Shown here: positions 6,924 through 12,983 of the stretch, piece by piece
How positions within the stretch are numbered: position 1 is the stretch's first letter
Layout: every line of letters begins with the position of its first letter
Assembly (NCBI GenBank): GCA_027079365.1
Contig: JALWVW010000311.1
Coordinates: forward strand, 1-12,983
Length of the DNA: 12,983 nt
Reading direction: 5' to 3'
DNA from: Campylobacteraceae bacterium
GTDB taxonomy: Bacteria; Campylobacterota; Campylobacteria; Campylobacterales; Sulfurovaceae
Notes under the pieces: model-generated
Told to the model about the DNA's origin: nothing
Seen by the model: the letters and a program-made list of their open reading frames with translations, nothing else
Databases searched by the model: none
Position numbers and translations under genes: made by a program

Positions 6924-9900
6924 ACTTCTGCTCCTGTTTTATTGGATTTTTTTCTCTCTTCTGAGTGCACGATATCACTCTCTTGCTCCGCAATTTTTTC
7001 GGCCTCCCCCGCATAATAGTTCTCAAGATTTTTATACCGGTCATACATTGTGCTGGCATGGATGCGAGCCGTATCAAGAAACTCTCTGGCTGCACCGGCA
7101 TTGATCTTCTCTGCCATTTTGAAACGGGTCTCCTGATACATAAAGTTCTTCACGTCTATCTTTGGTGCTTTATAGTCAATATGCATGGGGTTCTTCCCTT
7201 CGAGTGCCAGCTCCGGATTGAAGCGGAAAAGCGGCCAGAGACCAGAATCAACAGCCAGTTTCTGGTGATCCATACCATACTTGAGATCATAACCATGCGC
7301 AACACAATGCGAGTAGGCAATAATAATGGAAGGGCCATCATAGCGCTCAGCTTCAATAAAAGCTCTGACAGTCTGTGCATCATTGGCGCCCATTGAGACA
7401 CGGGCAACATAGACATTTTCATAGGCAATTGCCATCATTGCCAGGTCTTTAGGTACTTGTGGCTTACCTCCTGCAGCAAATTTGGCAACAGCTCCGGTAA
7501 AGGTCGCCTTGGACTGCTGTCCGCCGGTATTGGAATAGACTTGGGTATCAAGTACCAAAATATTGACATTTTTTCCGCTGGCCAATGCGTGATCCAGTCC
7601 ACCGTATCCGATATCATAAGCCCATCCGTCACCCCCCATCATCCAGACAGACTTTTTGACCAGATAGTCCGCCAGAGAAAGCAGTCTGTTTGTTTCGGTA
7701 TTCTCTGTCTGAGACAATATCTCCTTGAGTTGTGCTACCCTTTCGCGCTGCTCAAAAATCTCCGGTTCATCATGCTGATGACTCTTGAGAATGGCATCAG
7801 CCAGTTCTGTCCCGACCACATCTCTAAGCCCATGCAGTAAGGTACGGGCATTCTCTGTATGCTTGTCGATAGCCAGCCTGAATCCCAGCCCAAACTCGGC
7901 ATTGTCTTCGAAAAGTGAGTTTGACCAGGCTGGTCCTAAATTCTGGGAATTTTTCTTCCAGGGGGTCGTTGGAAGATTTCCGCCATAGATGGAGGAGCAT
8001 CCAGTTGCATTGGCGACGATCATGCGGTCACCAAAGAGCTGTGAGGCCAACTTGACATATGGGGTTTCACCACACCCGGGACAAGCACCGGAGAACTCAA
8101 AGAGCGGTTCAAGAAACTGGCTCTCTTTGACTTTAGCATGGTCGAGCTTACTACGGTCATAGTCGGGAAGTTCCATAAAGTACTCCCAGTTTCTCTCACC
8201 AGTTTCACGTACAGGTTCCTGAGGTACCATATTGATGGCTTTGAGATTGGTCTGTGATTTATTTTTAGCCGGACAAACCTCGACACAGAGTGCACAGCCT
8301 GTACAATCCTCCACCGCAACCTGAATAGTGAATTTTTCATCCGGCTCAAATGTTTTACCTTTTGCCTGGATAAAGTGAAAATCTTCAGGATGATCCTGCA
8401 ATCGCTCCTCACCAACCACTTTGGATCGGATAGCAGCATGGGGACAGACAATGACACATTTGTTACACTGAATACAGACATCGGGATCCCAAAGTGGTAC
8501 TTCTATCGCAGTATTTCGTTTTTGGTACTGTGTAGTGCCACTGGGCCAGGTTCCATCATCCGGTATTTCACTGACCTTCAGCTGGTCACCCTCGCCCTCA
8601 ATGAGCTTTGCAGTGATCTTGCCCACAAAGTCCTCAAAATTACCTTTGACAGGAGGCTTGAGTCCGATGGTACTGTCAGCGTATTTGGGGACATCAACCT
8701 GATAGAGATTGGCAAGTGTGCCATCCACCGCAGCATAATTCATCTCTACGATTTTTTTACCCTTTTTACTATATGTTGCCTCAATACTCTCTTTGATCTT
8801 GGCAATAGCTTCTTCTTTCTCCAATACACCAGAGATAGCGAAGAAACAGGTCTGCATTACTGTATTGATACGGCGTCCCATATTGGTCTTTTTTGCGACA
8901 CTGTAAGCATCGATGATATAGAATTTGAGTTCCTTGGAGATAATTTCCTTCTGTACCTTTTGTGGTAAACGGCTCCAGATAATATCTTTGGAGAAGGGTG
9001 TATTCAGCAGGAAGGTTGCACCCTGTGAAGCGTACTTGAGAATATCGAACTTCTCAAGAAAAACACTCTGGTGACAGGCAACAAAATTGGCATCACTGAC
9101 AAGGTAGCTCGATCGAATTGGTTGGGGACCAAAGCGAAGGTGTGATATTGTCATAGAGCCTGACTTATTAGAGTCATAGACGAAATATCCTTGCACATAG
9201 TGATCCGTACCGTTTCCAATAATTTTGATCGTATTCTTGTTGGCACCCACCGTACCATCTGATCCCAGACCGAAAAAAATACTTCTAAGTACCTCACCGC
9301 CCTCTATCGAGAGTGTCTCATCCCACTTCAAAGAAGTATGCGTAACATCATCATGTATACCGATTGTAAAGTGATTCTTGGGGGTTTTCATGGAAAGCTC
9401 ATCAAAGACCGCCTTCACCATAGCCGGCGTAAACTCCTTGGAAGAGAGACCATAGCGTCCACCAATGATGCGTGGCATGCTAAAGGGGAGCTTGCCCTGT
9501 TCATTTTGTTCGCTTAAAGCCGCCACAATATCAAGATAGAGTGGCTCACCAGTTGCACCACTCTCCTTGGTACGGTCAAGTACAGCAATCGACTTGACAG
9601 ATGCAGGAAGGCTCGCAACAAGGTGTTCTATCGAAAAGGTACGGTAGAGTCGAACTTTGAGCAGGCCAATTTTTTCACCTTTCTTCGTGAAGTATTCTAC
9701 GGCTTCATGTGCCGTTTCCGCTCCTGAACCCATCATAATGATAACACGTTCAGCATCGGGCGCCCCAATATAGTCAAAAAGCCGATAATGCCGTCCGGTC
9801 AGGGCACCAAACTTTTTCATCTCCTCTTCAAGAATCCCAGGCAATGCATCATAATAGCGGTTCACAGTCTCCCTGCCTTGAAAATAGACATCCGGATTTT

Positions 9901-10558
9901 GCGATGTACCTCGGATAAAGGGGTTATCTGGTGTAAGGGCGCGGGCGCGGTGCTCTTGGACCAGTCCTTCATCAATCATCGCCTTCATCACCTCGATATC
10001 CATCAACTCGATCTTACTCTCTTCATGGGAAGTTCTAAAACCATCAAAAAAGTGCAGAAACGGAAGTCGGGATCGCAATGAAGCAGCCTGTGAGATGATC
10101 GCAAAGTCATGTGCTTCCTGCACAGATCCTGAAGCCAACATAGCAAATCCCGTTTGACGCACAGCCATCACATCACTATGGTCACCAAAAATTGAAAGTG
10201 CTTGTGCCGCCAAAGATCGTGCAGCGACATGAAAGACAGTAGGTGTCAGTTCTCCAGCAATCTTATACATATTGGGGATCATGAGAAGCAGTCCCTGTGA
10301 TGCAGTAAAAGTTGTTGTCAGTGCTCCGGTCTGAAGCGCACCGTGTACACTTCCGCTGGCACCTCCTTCACTCTGCATCTCCATAATATCGGGTACAGAG
10401 CCAAAGATATTTTTTTCTCCTTTAGATGAGTAGGTATCACTCAGTTCTGCCATAGGAGAAGAAGGGGTAATCGGATAAATCGCAATGACCTCATTGGTTT
10501 TGTGTGCGACTAGCGCAACCGCCTCATTTCCATCGATAGTAGCAAATTTTTTTGACAT
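6920..10558 (-). CDS. nifJ: Pyruvate:ferredoxin (flavodoxin) oxidoreductase, single-chain
   Basis: NifJ reversibly converts pyruvate plus CoA to acetyl-CoA and CO2, reducing ferredoxin or flavodoxin. The protein is 1212 residues, the usual length. N-terminal pyruvate/TPP parts include YPITPSS (28-34), Glu64 and ARS (Arg114). Two ferredoxin-type [4Fe-4S] motifs are CIQCNKCVIVCP (Cys695, 698, 701, 705) and CTGCALCVEVCP (Cys752, 755, 758, 762). The proximal cluster has Cys826, Cys829, Cys854 and Cys1085. The TPP/Mg site is GGDGWAYDIG (975-984) with YSNTGGQ (1008-1014). All residues expected for activity are present. I chose the ATG at 10558 rather than an in-frame TTG at 10570, because GGAG ends 6 nt before this ATG and overlaps the TTG codon's neighbour. 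A promoter and about 126 nt of leader lie upstream. It could run oxidatively or as an acetyl-CoA-carboxylating step. Confidence 0.97.
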   Translation of the reverse strand: MSKKFATIDGNEAVALVAHKTNEVIAIYPITPSSPMAELSDTYSSKGEKNIFGSVPDIMEMQSEGGASGSVHGALQTGALTTTFTASQGLLLMIPNMYKIAGELTPTVFHVAARSLAAQALSIFGDHSDVMAVRQTGFAMLASGSVQEAHDFAIISQAASLRSRLPFLHFFDGFRTSHEESKIELMDIEVMKAMIDEGLVQEHRARALTPDNPFIRGTSQNPDVYFQGRETVNRYYDALPGILEEEMKKFGALTGRHYRLFDYIGAPDAERVIIMMGSGAETAHEAVEYFTKKGEKIGLLKVRLYRTFSIEHLVASLPASVKSIAVLDRTKESGATGEPLYLDIVAALSEQNEQGKLPFSMPRIIGGRYGLSSKEFTPAMVKAVFDELSMKTPKNHFTIGIHDDVTHTSLKWDETLSIEGGEVLRSIFFGLGSDGTVGANKNTIKIIGNGTDHYVQGYFVYDSNKSGSMTISHLRFGPQPIRSSYLVSDANFVACHQSVFLEKFDILKYASQGATFLLNTPFSKDIIWSRLPQKVQKEIISKELKFYIIDAYSVAKKTNMGRRINTVMQTCFFAISGVLEKEEAIAKIKESIEATYSKKGKKIVEMNYAAVDGTLANLYQVDVPKYADSTIGLKPPVKGNFEDFVGKITAKLIEGEGDQLKVSEIPDDGTWPSGTTQYQKRNTAIEVPLWDPDVCIQCNKCVIVCPHAAIRSKVVGEERLQDHPEDFHFIQAKGKTFEPDEKFTIQVAVEDCTGCALCVEVCPAKNKSQTNLKAINMVPQEPVRETGERNWEYFMELPDYDRSKLDHAKVKESQFLEPLFEFSGACPGCGETPYVKLASQLFGDRMIVANATGCSSIYGGNLPTTPWKKNSQNLGPAWSNSLFEDNAEFGLGFRLAIDKHTENARTLLHGLRDVVGTELADAILKSHQHDEPEIFEQRERVAQLKEILSQTENTETNRLLSLADYLVKKSVWMMGGDGWAYDIGYGGLDHALASGKNVNILVLDTQVYSNTGGQQSKATFTGAVAKFAAGGKPQVPKDLAMMAIAYENVYVARVSMGANDAQTVRAFIEAERYDGPSIIIAYSHCVAHGYDLKYGMDHQKLAVDSGLWPLFRFNPELALEGKNPMHIDYKAPKIDVKNFMYQETRFKMAEKINAGAAREFLDTARIHASTMYDRYKNLENYYAGEAEKIAEQESDIVHSEERKKSNKTGAEV

Positions 10559-10582
10559 TTGATTCTCCAAAGATAAATTCCA

Positions 10583-10650
10583 GGGTACTTATTTTTGCAT
10601 TCTCGAAGATCTTCCTTAGGCTGCCTCTGTCAATCCCAGGTGAGTACCCC
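10583..10650 (-). promoter_or_regulatory. Possible structured nifJ leader RNA
   Basis: In the minus-strand transcript GGGTACT (10643-10649) pairs perfectly with AGTACCC (10583-10589), closing a 53-nt interior that is unusually G/A/C-rich for an intergenic region. The interior includes the palindrome GAAGATCTTC. The closing stem ends about 20 nt before the nifJ ribosome site. I cannot match it to a known riboswitch. In particular it lacks the conserved CUGAGA element of TPP riboswitches. It could be an attenuator, a protein-binding leader or chance pairing. Confidence 0.3.
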
Positions 10651-10690
10651 AGAGATCAGCAAGTGGGCTTGAAAGAGATAGCCACACCAT

Positions 10691-10720
10691 ATTGTAGCAC
10701 TTGTAGCCCGAAATATGCAA
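10691..10720 (-). promoter_or_regulatory. Sigma-70-type promoter for nifJ
   Basis: On the minus strand, TTGCAT (10715-10720) is followed after 18 nt by TACAAT (10691-10696), which is preceded by TGC to make an extended -10. The predicted start near 10684 gives a leader of about 126 nt. The -35 element lies inside the proximal copy of a 20-bp tandem repeat, so a regulator binding the repeat could affect polymerase access. Confidence 0.5.
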
Positions 10721-10749
10721 TAAAAATCAGAAATATGCAATAAAAATAA
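10710..10749. repeat. Tandem 20-bp direct repeat at the nifJ -35 region
   Basis: Two abutting 20-nt copies (10710-10729 and 10730-10749), each GAAATATGCAATAAAAAT plus two variable bases, differ at one position. The core on the minus strand is TTTTTATTGCATATTTC. The 20-bp period is close to two helical turns, which would put both copies on the same DNA face. Their position at and just upstream of the -35 suggests binding sites for a regulator or an UP-like element, but this is inference. Confidence 0.75.
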
Positions 10750-10929
10750 GAAGTATTCGCTAAGTGTTGTTTTGTGGGTATCGGCGAGAAATCATTAAGA
10801 GATATTTTTTTGGAATGTTCCATAGAGAATAGCCTTGCGAATACCAATCGATTAGGAAACAAGCCTATACAGAATATTTGGTAGCCTTTATGCATGATCC
10901 TGGTTGAAGTATGAAGGCTTATCCTTATT

Positions 10930-11562
10930 CTATTGCGAGACTACCTTCAGAATCTCTCGCAGATCCTTGATATCTATACAGTGGGTGGCTGCCTGGCGGA
11001 GTACCTCTCTGGCATTGAAGGCGATACGGGTGTCTGCATGGGCGAACATACTCAAGTCATTGGCGCCATCACCGATGACAAGTGTATTGGTTCTATCAAT
11101 GCCCATGAGACGCTGGAGACGGAGGATCATATCGCCTTTGGCATTGCCATACATCATCTCTCCCCCTACTTCTCCAGTGAGCTTCCCCTCTGCATCAGCA
11201 TAGAGGAAGTTGGCAAAGTCTGCATCGATGCCAAGTGTTGCACAGGCTGGCTCCGTTGCCTGACGAAAACCACCGGAGAAGCAGACGACTGTATAGCCCC
11301 GTGCCTTGAGTCCATCGACTGCCTCTTGGGCACCGGGCATTATGGGAAGATTGAGGCATATTTCCTTGGCAATAGTAGTATCCAGTCCCTTGAGAAGCTT
11401 GGCTCTGGCAACCAGTGCCATGAAGAAGTCCAGCCTCCCTGCCATCGCCTCCTCAGTGATCTCTGCAACCTGCGCTTCCAGCCCCAGAGGTGCCGCAAAG
11501 AAGTCAATCGTCTCCCCGTCCATCAATGTCGAATCAAAATCAAATACCGCCAATTTTTTCAC
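10930..11562 (-). CDS. serB: Phosphoserine phosphatase (HAD superfamily)
   Basis: SerB hydrolyses O-phosphoserine to serine, the last step of serine synthesis, in the cytoplasm. The 210-residue protein shows all HAD motifs: DFDST (8-12, nucleophile Asp8 and acid/base Asp10), SGG (96-98), catalytic Lys142 in NAKGD, and GDGAND (164-169). There is no ACT domain, as in the short SerB type. I start it at the GTG at 11562. AAGG lies 8 nt upstream, and the protein then begins VKKLAVFDFDST, as short SerBs usually do. A TTG at 11580 would add six residues but has no ribosome site and sits about 6 nt after the predicted transcription start. It is transcribed divergently from the folate reductase gene. 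Confidence 0.9.
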   Translation of the reverse strand: MKKLAVFDFDSTLMDGETIDFFAAPLGLEAQVAEITEEAMAGRLDFFMALVARAKLLKGLDTTIAKEICLNLPIMPGAQEAVDGLKARGYTVVCFSGGFRQATEPACATLGIDADFANFLYADAEGKLTGEVGGEMMYGNAKGDMILRLQRLMGIDRTNTLVIGDGANDLSMFAHADTRIAFNAREVLRQAATHCIDIKDLREILKVVSQ

Positions 11563-11585
11563 GAACGCTGCCTTATGCAAGATTT

Positions 11586-11598
11586 TGGTAGAATTATA
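11586..11598. promoter_or_regulatory. Overlapping divergent -10 boxes for serB and the folate reductase gene
   Basis: On the plus strand TGGTAGAAT (11586-11594) is an extended -10, placing a start near 11601 and a leader of about 24 nt for the reductase. On the minus strand TATAAT (11593-11598) is a consensus -10 with a start near 11586 for serB. The two boxes overlap by two bases, so polymerase occupancy on one should exclude the other. No clear -35 was found for either. Confidence 0.5.
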
Positions 11599-11624
11599 CC
11601 CAATGAATCAAAAAAGAGTCTACT

Positions 11625-12542
11625 ATGTTTGAAAAATTTTGTGATATACTCTGTAATGACAAGCCCTTTATTACCGTAGAGGTCACCCCGCCCCATGGTG
11701 CTTCAATAGAGGGCATCATCGATGAGATCGAAGCGCTGGGGCTGCATGAGAAGATCACGGGCTTCAGCTGCACGGACAACCCTCTGGCCAAGCTCAAGAT
11801 GAGCGGCCTACTCTCTGCGATCAAGATTCAGCAGCGCTTTGGCAAGCCGGTGATTGCTACGATGAGTATGCGCGACAAAAACAAGCTCTCTCTGCAATCT
11901 GATCTGCTCGGTGCCAATGATTTCGATATCCGCTGTATCCTCGCGCTGACGGGTGATCCTGCCAAGTTCTCAGATCAGCCCGAAGTCAAGGGGGTGCTTG
12001 AGCGTGATTCTACCTTGTTGCTGAGCATCATCTATCGTCTCAACAACGGTATGGACTACTCCAACAACGACCTTGACCCCGCCCCCAAGCCGATCTATCC
12101 CTTTGCAGTGACTGATGCCCATGCCAAAAATATGAAAAATCTCCAAAAACGCATGCTCAAAAAACTCAACTACGGTGCCAGAGCCATTATCACCCAGCCG
12201 GTTTATGACTTAGAGAACGCAAGCGAGCTGCTGGAGATCTTTGAAGAGGCCAAAGAGCAGAGTATCAGAGATACTGCCAAGGAGGCACATCTGGTTCTGG
12301 GACAGTTCCCTATCGTTCGTGCCAAGACGGCGACTTTTATCGACGACAGAGTGCCGGGTATCGATGTCCCCAAAGCGATCATTGACGAGATGAACCTCGC
12401 AGCGATGGATGGTGAGGACAAAGAGCAGGAGGTAGGCTTCGCCCTCTCCAAGCGCATCTTCGACGAGATCATGCAGATGCATGGCAAAGTACATCTGATG
12501 ACACATAACCGATTTGACCTGTGCAGTGAACTGATCGGGTAA
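11625..12542 (+). CDS. metF: 5,10-methylenetetrahydrofolate reductase
   Basis: The 305-residue protein is a MTHFR-family TIM barrel that reduces methylene-THF to methyl-THF, the methyl donor for methionine synthesis. Seen in sequence: ITVEVTPPHG (16-25, with the family glutamate Glu19), SCTDNPLAKL (48-57), ATMSMRDKN (78-86), ILALTGDPAK (105-114, with Asp111 in the flavin-binding loop), GARAIITQPVYD (184-195) and a C-terminal helical end. Enteric MetF has FEFFPPK where this has VEVTPPHG, nearer to the divergent acetogen-like MTHFR type. The electron donor (NADH or ferredoxin/other) therefore cannot be assumed. The ribosome site is weak (AGAG, 6 nt before ATG). It is divergent from serB, linking serine-derived one-carbon units with their reduction. 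Confidence 0.9.
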   Translation: MFEKFCDILCNDKPFITVEVTPPHGASIEGIIDEIEALGLHEKITGFSCTDNPLAKLKMSGLLSAIKIQQRFGKPVIATMSMRDKNKLSLQSDLLGANDFDIRCILALTGDPAKFSDQPEVKGVLERDSTLLLSIIYRLNNGMDYSNNDLDPAPKPIYPFAVTDAHAKNMKNLQKRMLKKLNYGARAIITQPVYDLENASELLEIFEEAKEQSIRDTAKEAHLVLGQFPIVRAKTATFIDDRVPGIDVPKAIIDEMNLAAMDGEDKEQEVGFALSKRIFDEIMQMHGKVHLMTHNRFDLCSELIG

Positions 12543-12561
12543 GTATCTTTATACTTTGGAC

Positions 12562-12586
12562 TTCTCCTCTGCCAAAAAGAGGAGAA
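12562..12586. terminator. Stem-loop between convergent metF and usp genes
   Basis: TTCTCCTCT (12562-12570) pairs perfectly with AGAGGAGAA (12578-12586) around a 7-nt loop. It sits 19 nt after the metF stop and 7 nt beyond the usp stop, between converging genes, so it could serve both. Neither strand has a following T-run, which weakens the call as an intrinsic terminator. Confidence 0.55.
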
Positions 12587-12593
12587 TACACGC

Positions 12594-12983
12594 TTAGTGA
12601 GATACTAAAGCTGGTATGGTTGTATGCTCCAGGAGATACGCGGCTGATCCACCCAGCATTATCTCCTTGAGTCCTTTTTTGCCATATGCTCCAGCCACTA
12701 TCAGATCATAGTTCCCTGACTGTGCACTATTGAGTAGCGCTTCTCCTGGGATAAATGTTGTCTTGATCAACTCAAAATCTACCTCAATACCATGAAGTGA
12801 CAGATAGTCCCCAAGGTCATTTATATCAGATAGATCATGGCTGGTATATTTCTTTGAGTAGAGCACTTTTACTTTTTTTGCTTTTTTAAGCAGTGGGATG
12901 GCTTCTGTGATGGCGCGAGATGCCTCTGCTGAATTATTCCAGCCGATAAGAATTTTCTCCATCTTCAATGCTGTCATGACTCT
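12594..12983 (-). CDS. Universal stress protein (UspA) family, possibly the C-terminal domain of a tandem Usp cut by the window edge
   Basis: From the ATG at 12977 the protein is 127 residues, shorter than a usual single-domain Usp (about 140-150), and the frame stays open to 12983. It shows the Usp alpha/beta fold: strand KILIGWNNS (8-16), a DLIVAGAYG strand-loop (91-99) and the nucleotide-loop-like G-x2-G-x9-G pattern (Gly96, Gly99, Gly109), ending IPALVSH. The first strand has WNNS where single Usps have an aspartate (V/P-x-DGS), and the loop has GGS instead of GS/T. Both features, and the LGG...VSH ending, match second domains of two-domain Usps. I therefore extend the feature to the edge. 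No convincing ribosome site supports the 12977 ATG. Such proteins bind ATP or other ligands and respond to stress; the target is unknown. Confidence 0.75.
   Translation of the reverse strand, partial: RVMTALKMEKILIGWNNSAEASRAITEAIPLLKKAKKVKVLYSKKYTSHDLSDINDLGDYLSLHGIEVDFELIKTTFIPGEALLNSAQSGNYDLIVAGAYGKKGLKEIMLGGSAAYLLEHTTIPALVSH

Larger units (their letters stand above)
10559..10929. other. 371-nt non-coding stretch between serB and nifJ
   Basis: This A/T-rich gap holds the nifJ leader (10559 to about 10684), the nifJ promoter, a 20-bp tandem repeat (10710-10749) and, farther upstream, scattered inverted repeats. GTATTCGC at 10753-10760 matches GCGAATAC at 10837-10844, and AGCCTT at 10883-10888 matches AAGGCT at 10914-10919. 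The latter lies just downstream of serB and could be a weak terminator. The only open frame (10656-10895, minus) has no family features and spans the promoter, so I do not count it as a gene. Confidence 0.6.

Noticed and set aside
8375..8968. 197-residue plus-strand frame inside nifJ
   Set aside because: It lies opposite the well-conserved ferredoxin-cluster region of nifJ and shows no recognisable domain.
10583..10650. TPP riboswitch before the TPP-dependent nifJ
   Set aside because: The conserved CUGAGA and the downstream pyrophosphate-binding arm of TPP riboswitches are not found.
10710..10749. CRISPR-like repeat
   Set aside because: Two copies abut without spacers and no cas genes are present.
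10810..10821. TGGAATGTTCCA palindrome as a terminator hairpin
   Set aside because: The loop would be two bases, and the T-run precedes it on the plus strand, where no gene ends.
10656..10895. 79-residue open frame on minus between serB and nifJ
   Set aside because: It spans the nifJ promoter and 20-bp repeats, has no ribosome site or family features, and its hydrophobic stretch comes from A/T-rich repeats.
10933..11679. 248-residue plus-strand frame antisense to serB
   Set aside because: serB has complete HAD motifs on the other strand and metF starts inside the end of this frame, so it is a shadow.

Overview
The window looks like chromosomal DNA from a Campylobacterota-type bacterium, possibly Sulfurovum-like. 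This rests on gene flavours (an OadG plus a divergent OadA-type carboxyltransferase, a compact SerB, a MsbA-type exporter next to UppP), tight gene packing, moderate GC and promoters dominated by extended -10 boxes. No rRNA, tRNA or marker gene confirms the taxonomy, so it is an inference. I see no insertion sequence, phage gene, CRISPR array or RNA gene.

Layout. Positions 1-1545 (minus) carry oadG and the first 428 codons of an OadA/PycB-type carboxyltransferase that runs off the left edge. Next, all on minus, come a DEAD-box RNA helicase (1638-3023), undecaprenyl-diphosphatase uppP (3204-3968) and a MsbA-like ABC exporter half-transporter (3980-5746). The exporter and uppP form an 11-nt-spaced pair behind an extended -10 promoter. 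Positions 5931-10558 (minus) hold nifJ, a single-chain pyruvate:ferredoxin oxidoreductase, followed with a 4-nt overlap by a dihydroorotate-dehydrogenase-like flavoprotein. A 371-nt non-coding stretch upstream of nifJ contains a promoter, a 20-bp tandem repeat and a possible structured leader. serB (minus) and a methylenetetrahydrofolate reductase gene (plus) diverge from overlapping promoters near 11590. A hairpin separates the reductase gene from a convergent UspA-family gene that reaches the right edge.

How the genes fit together. Two carbon nodes stand out. NifJ interconverts pyruvate and acetyl-CoA with ferredoxin or flavodoxin, and the OadG/carboxyltransferase pair belongs to the oxaloacetate/pyruvate biotin-dependent carboxyl-transfer system. 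SerB and the folate reductase supply serine and methyl-THF (one-carbon metabolism). The exporter and UppP both belong to envelope lipid handling.

Most of the window is ordinary core metabolism. The parts most worth a second look are the altered active-site signature of the carboxyltransferase, the nifJ/DHOD-like coupling with a substituted DHOD active-site loop, and the repeat plus leader upstream of nifJ. I did not find a clear new defence or mobile system.
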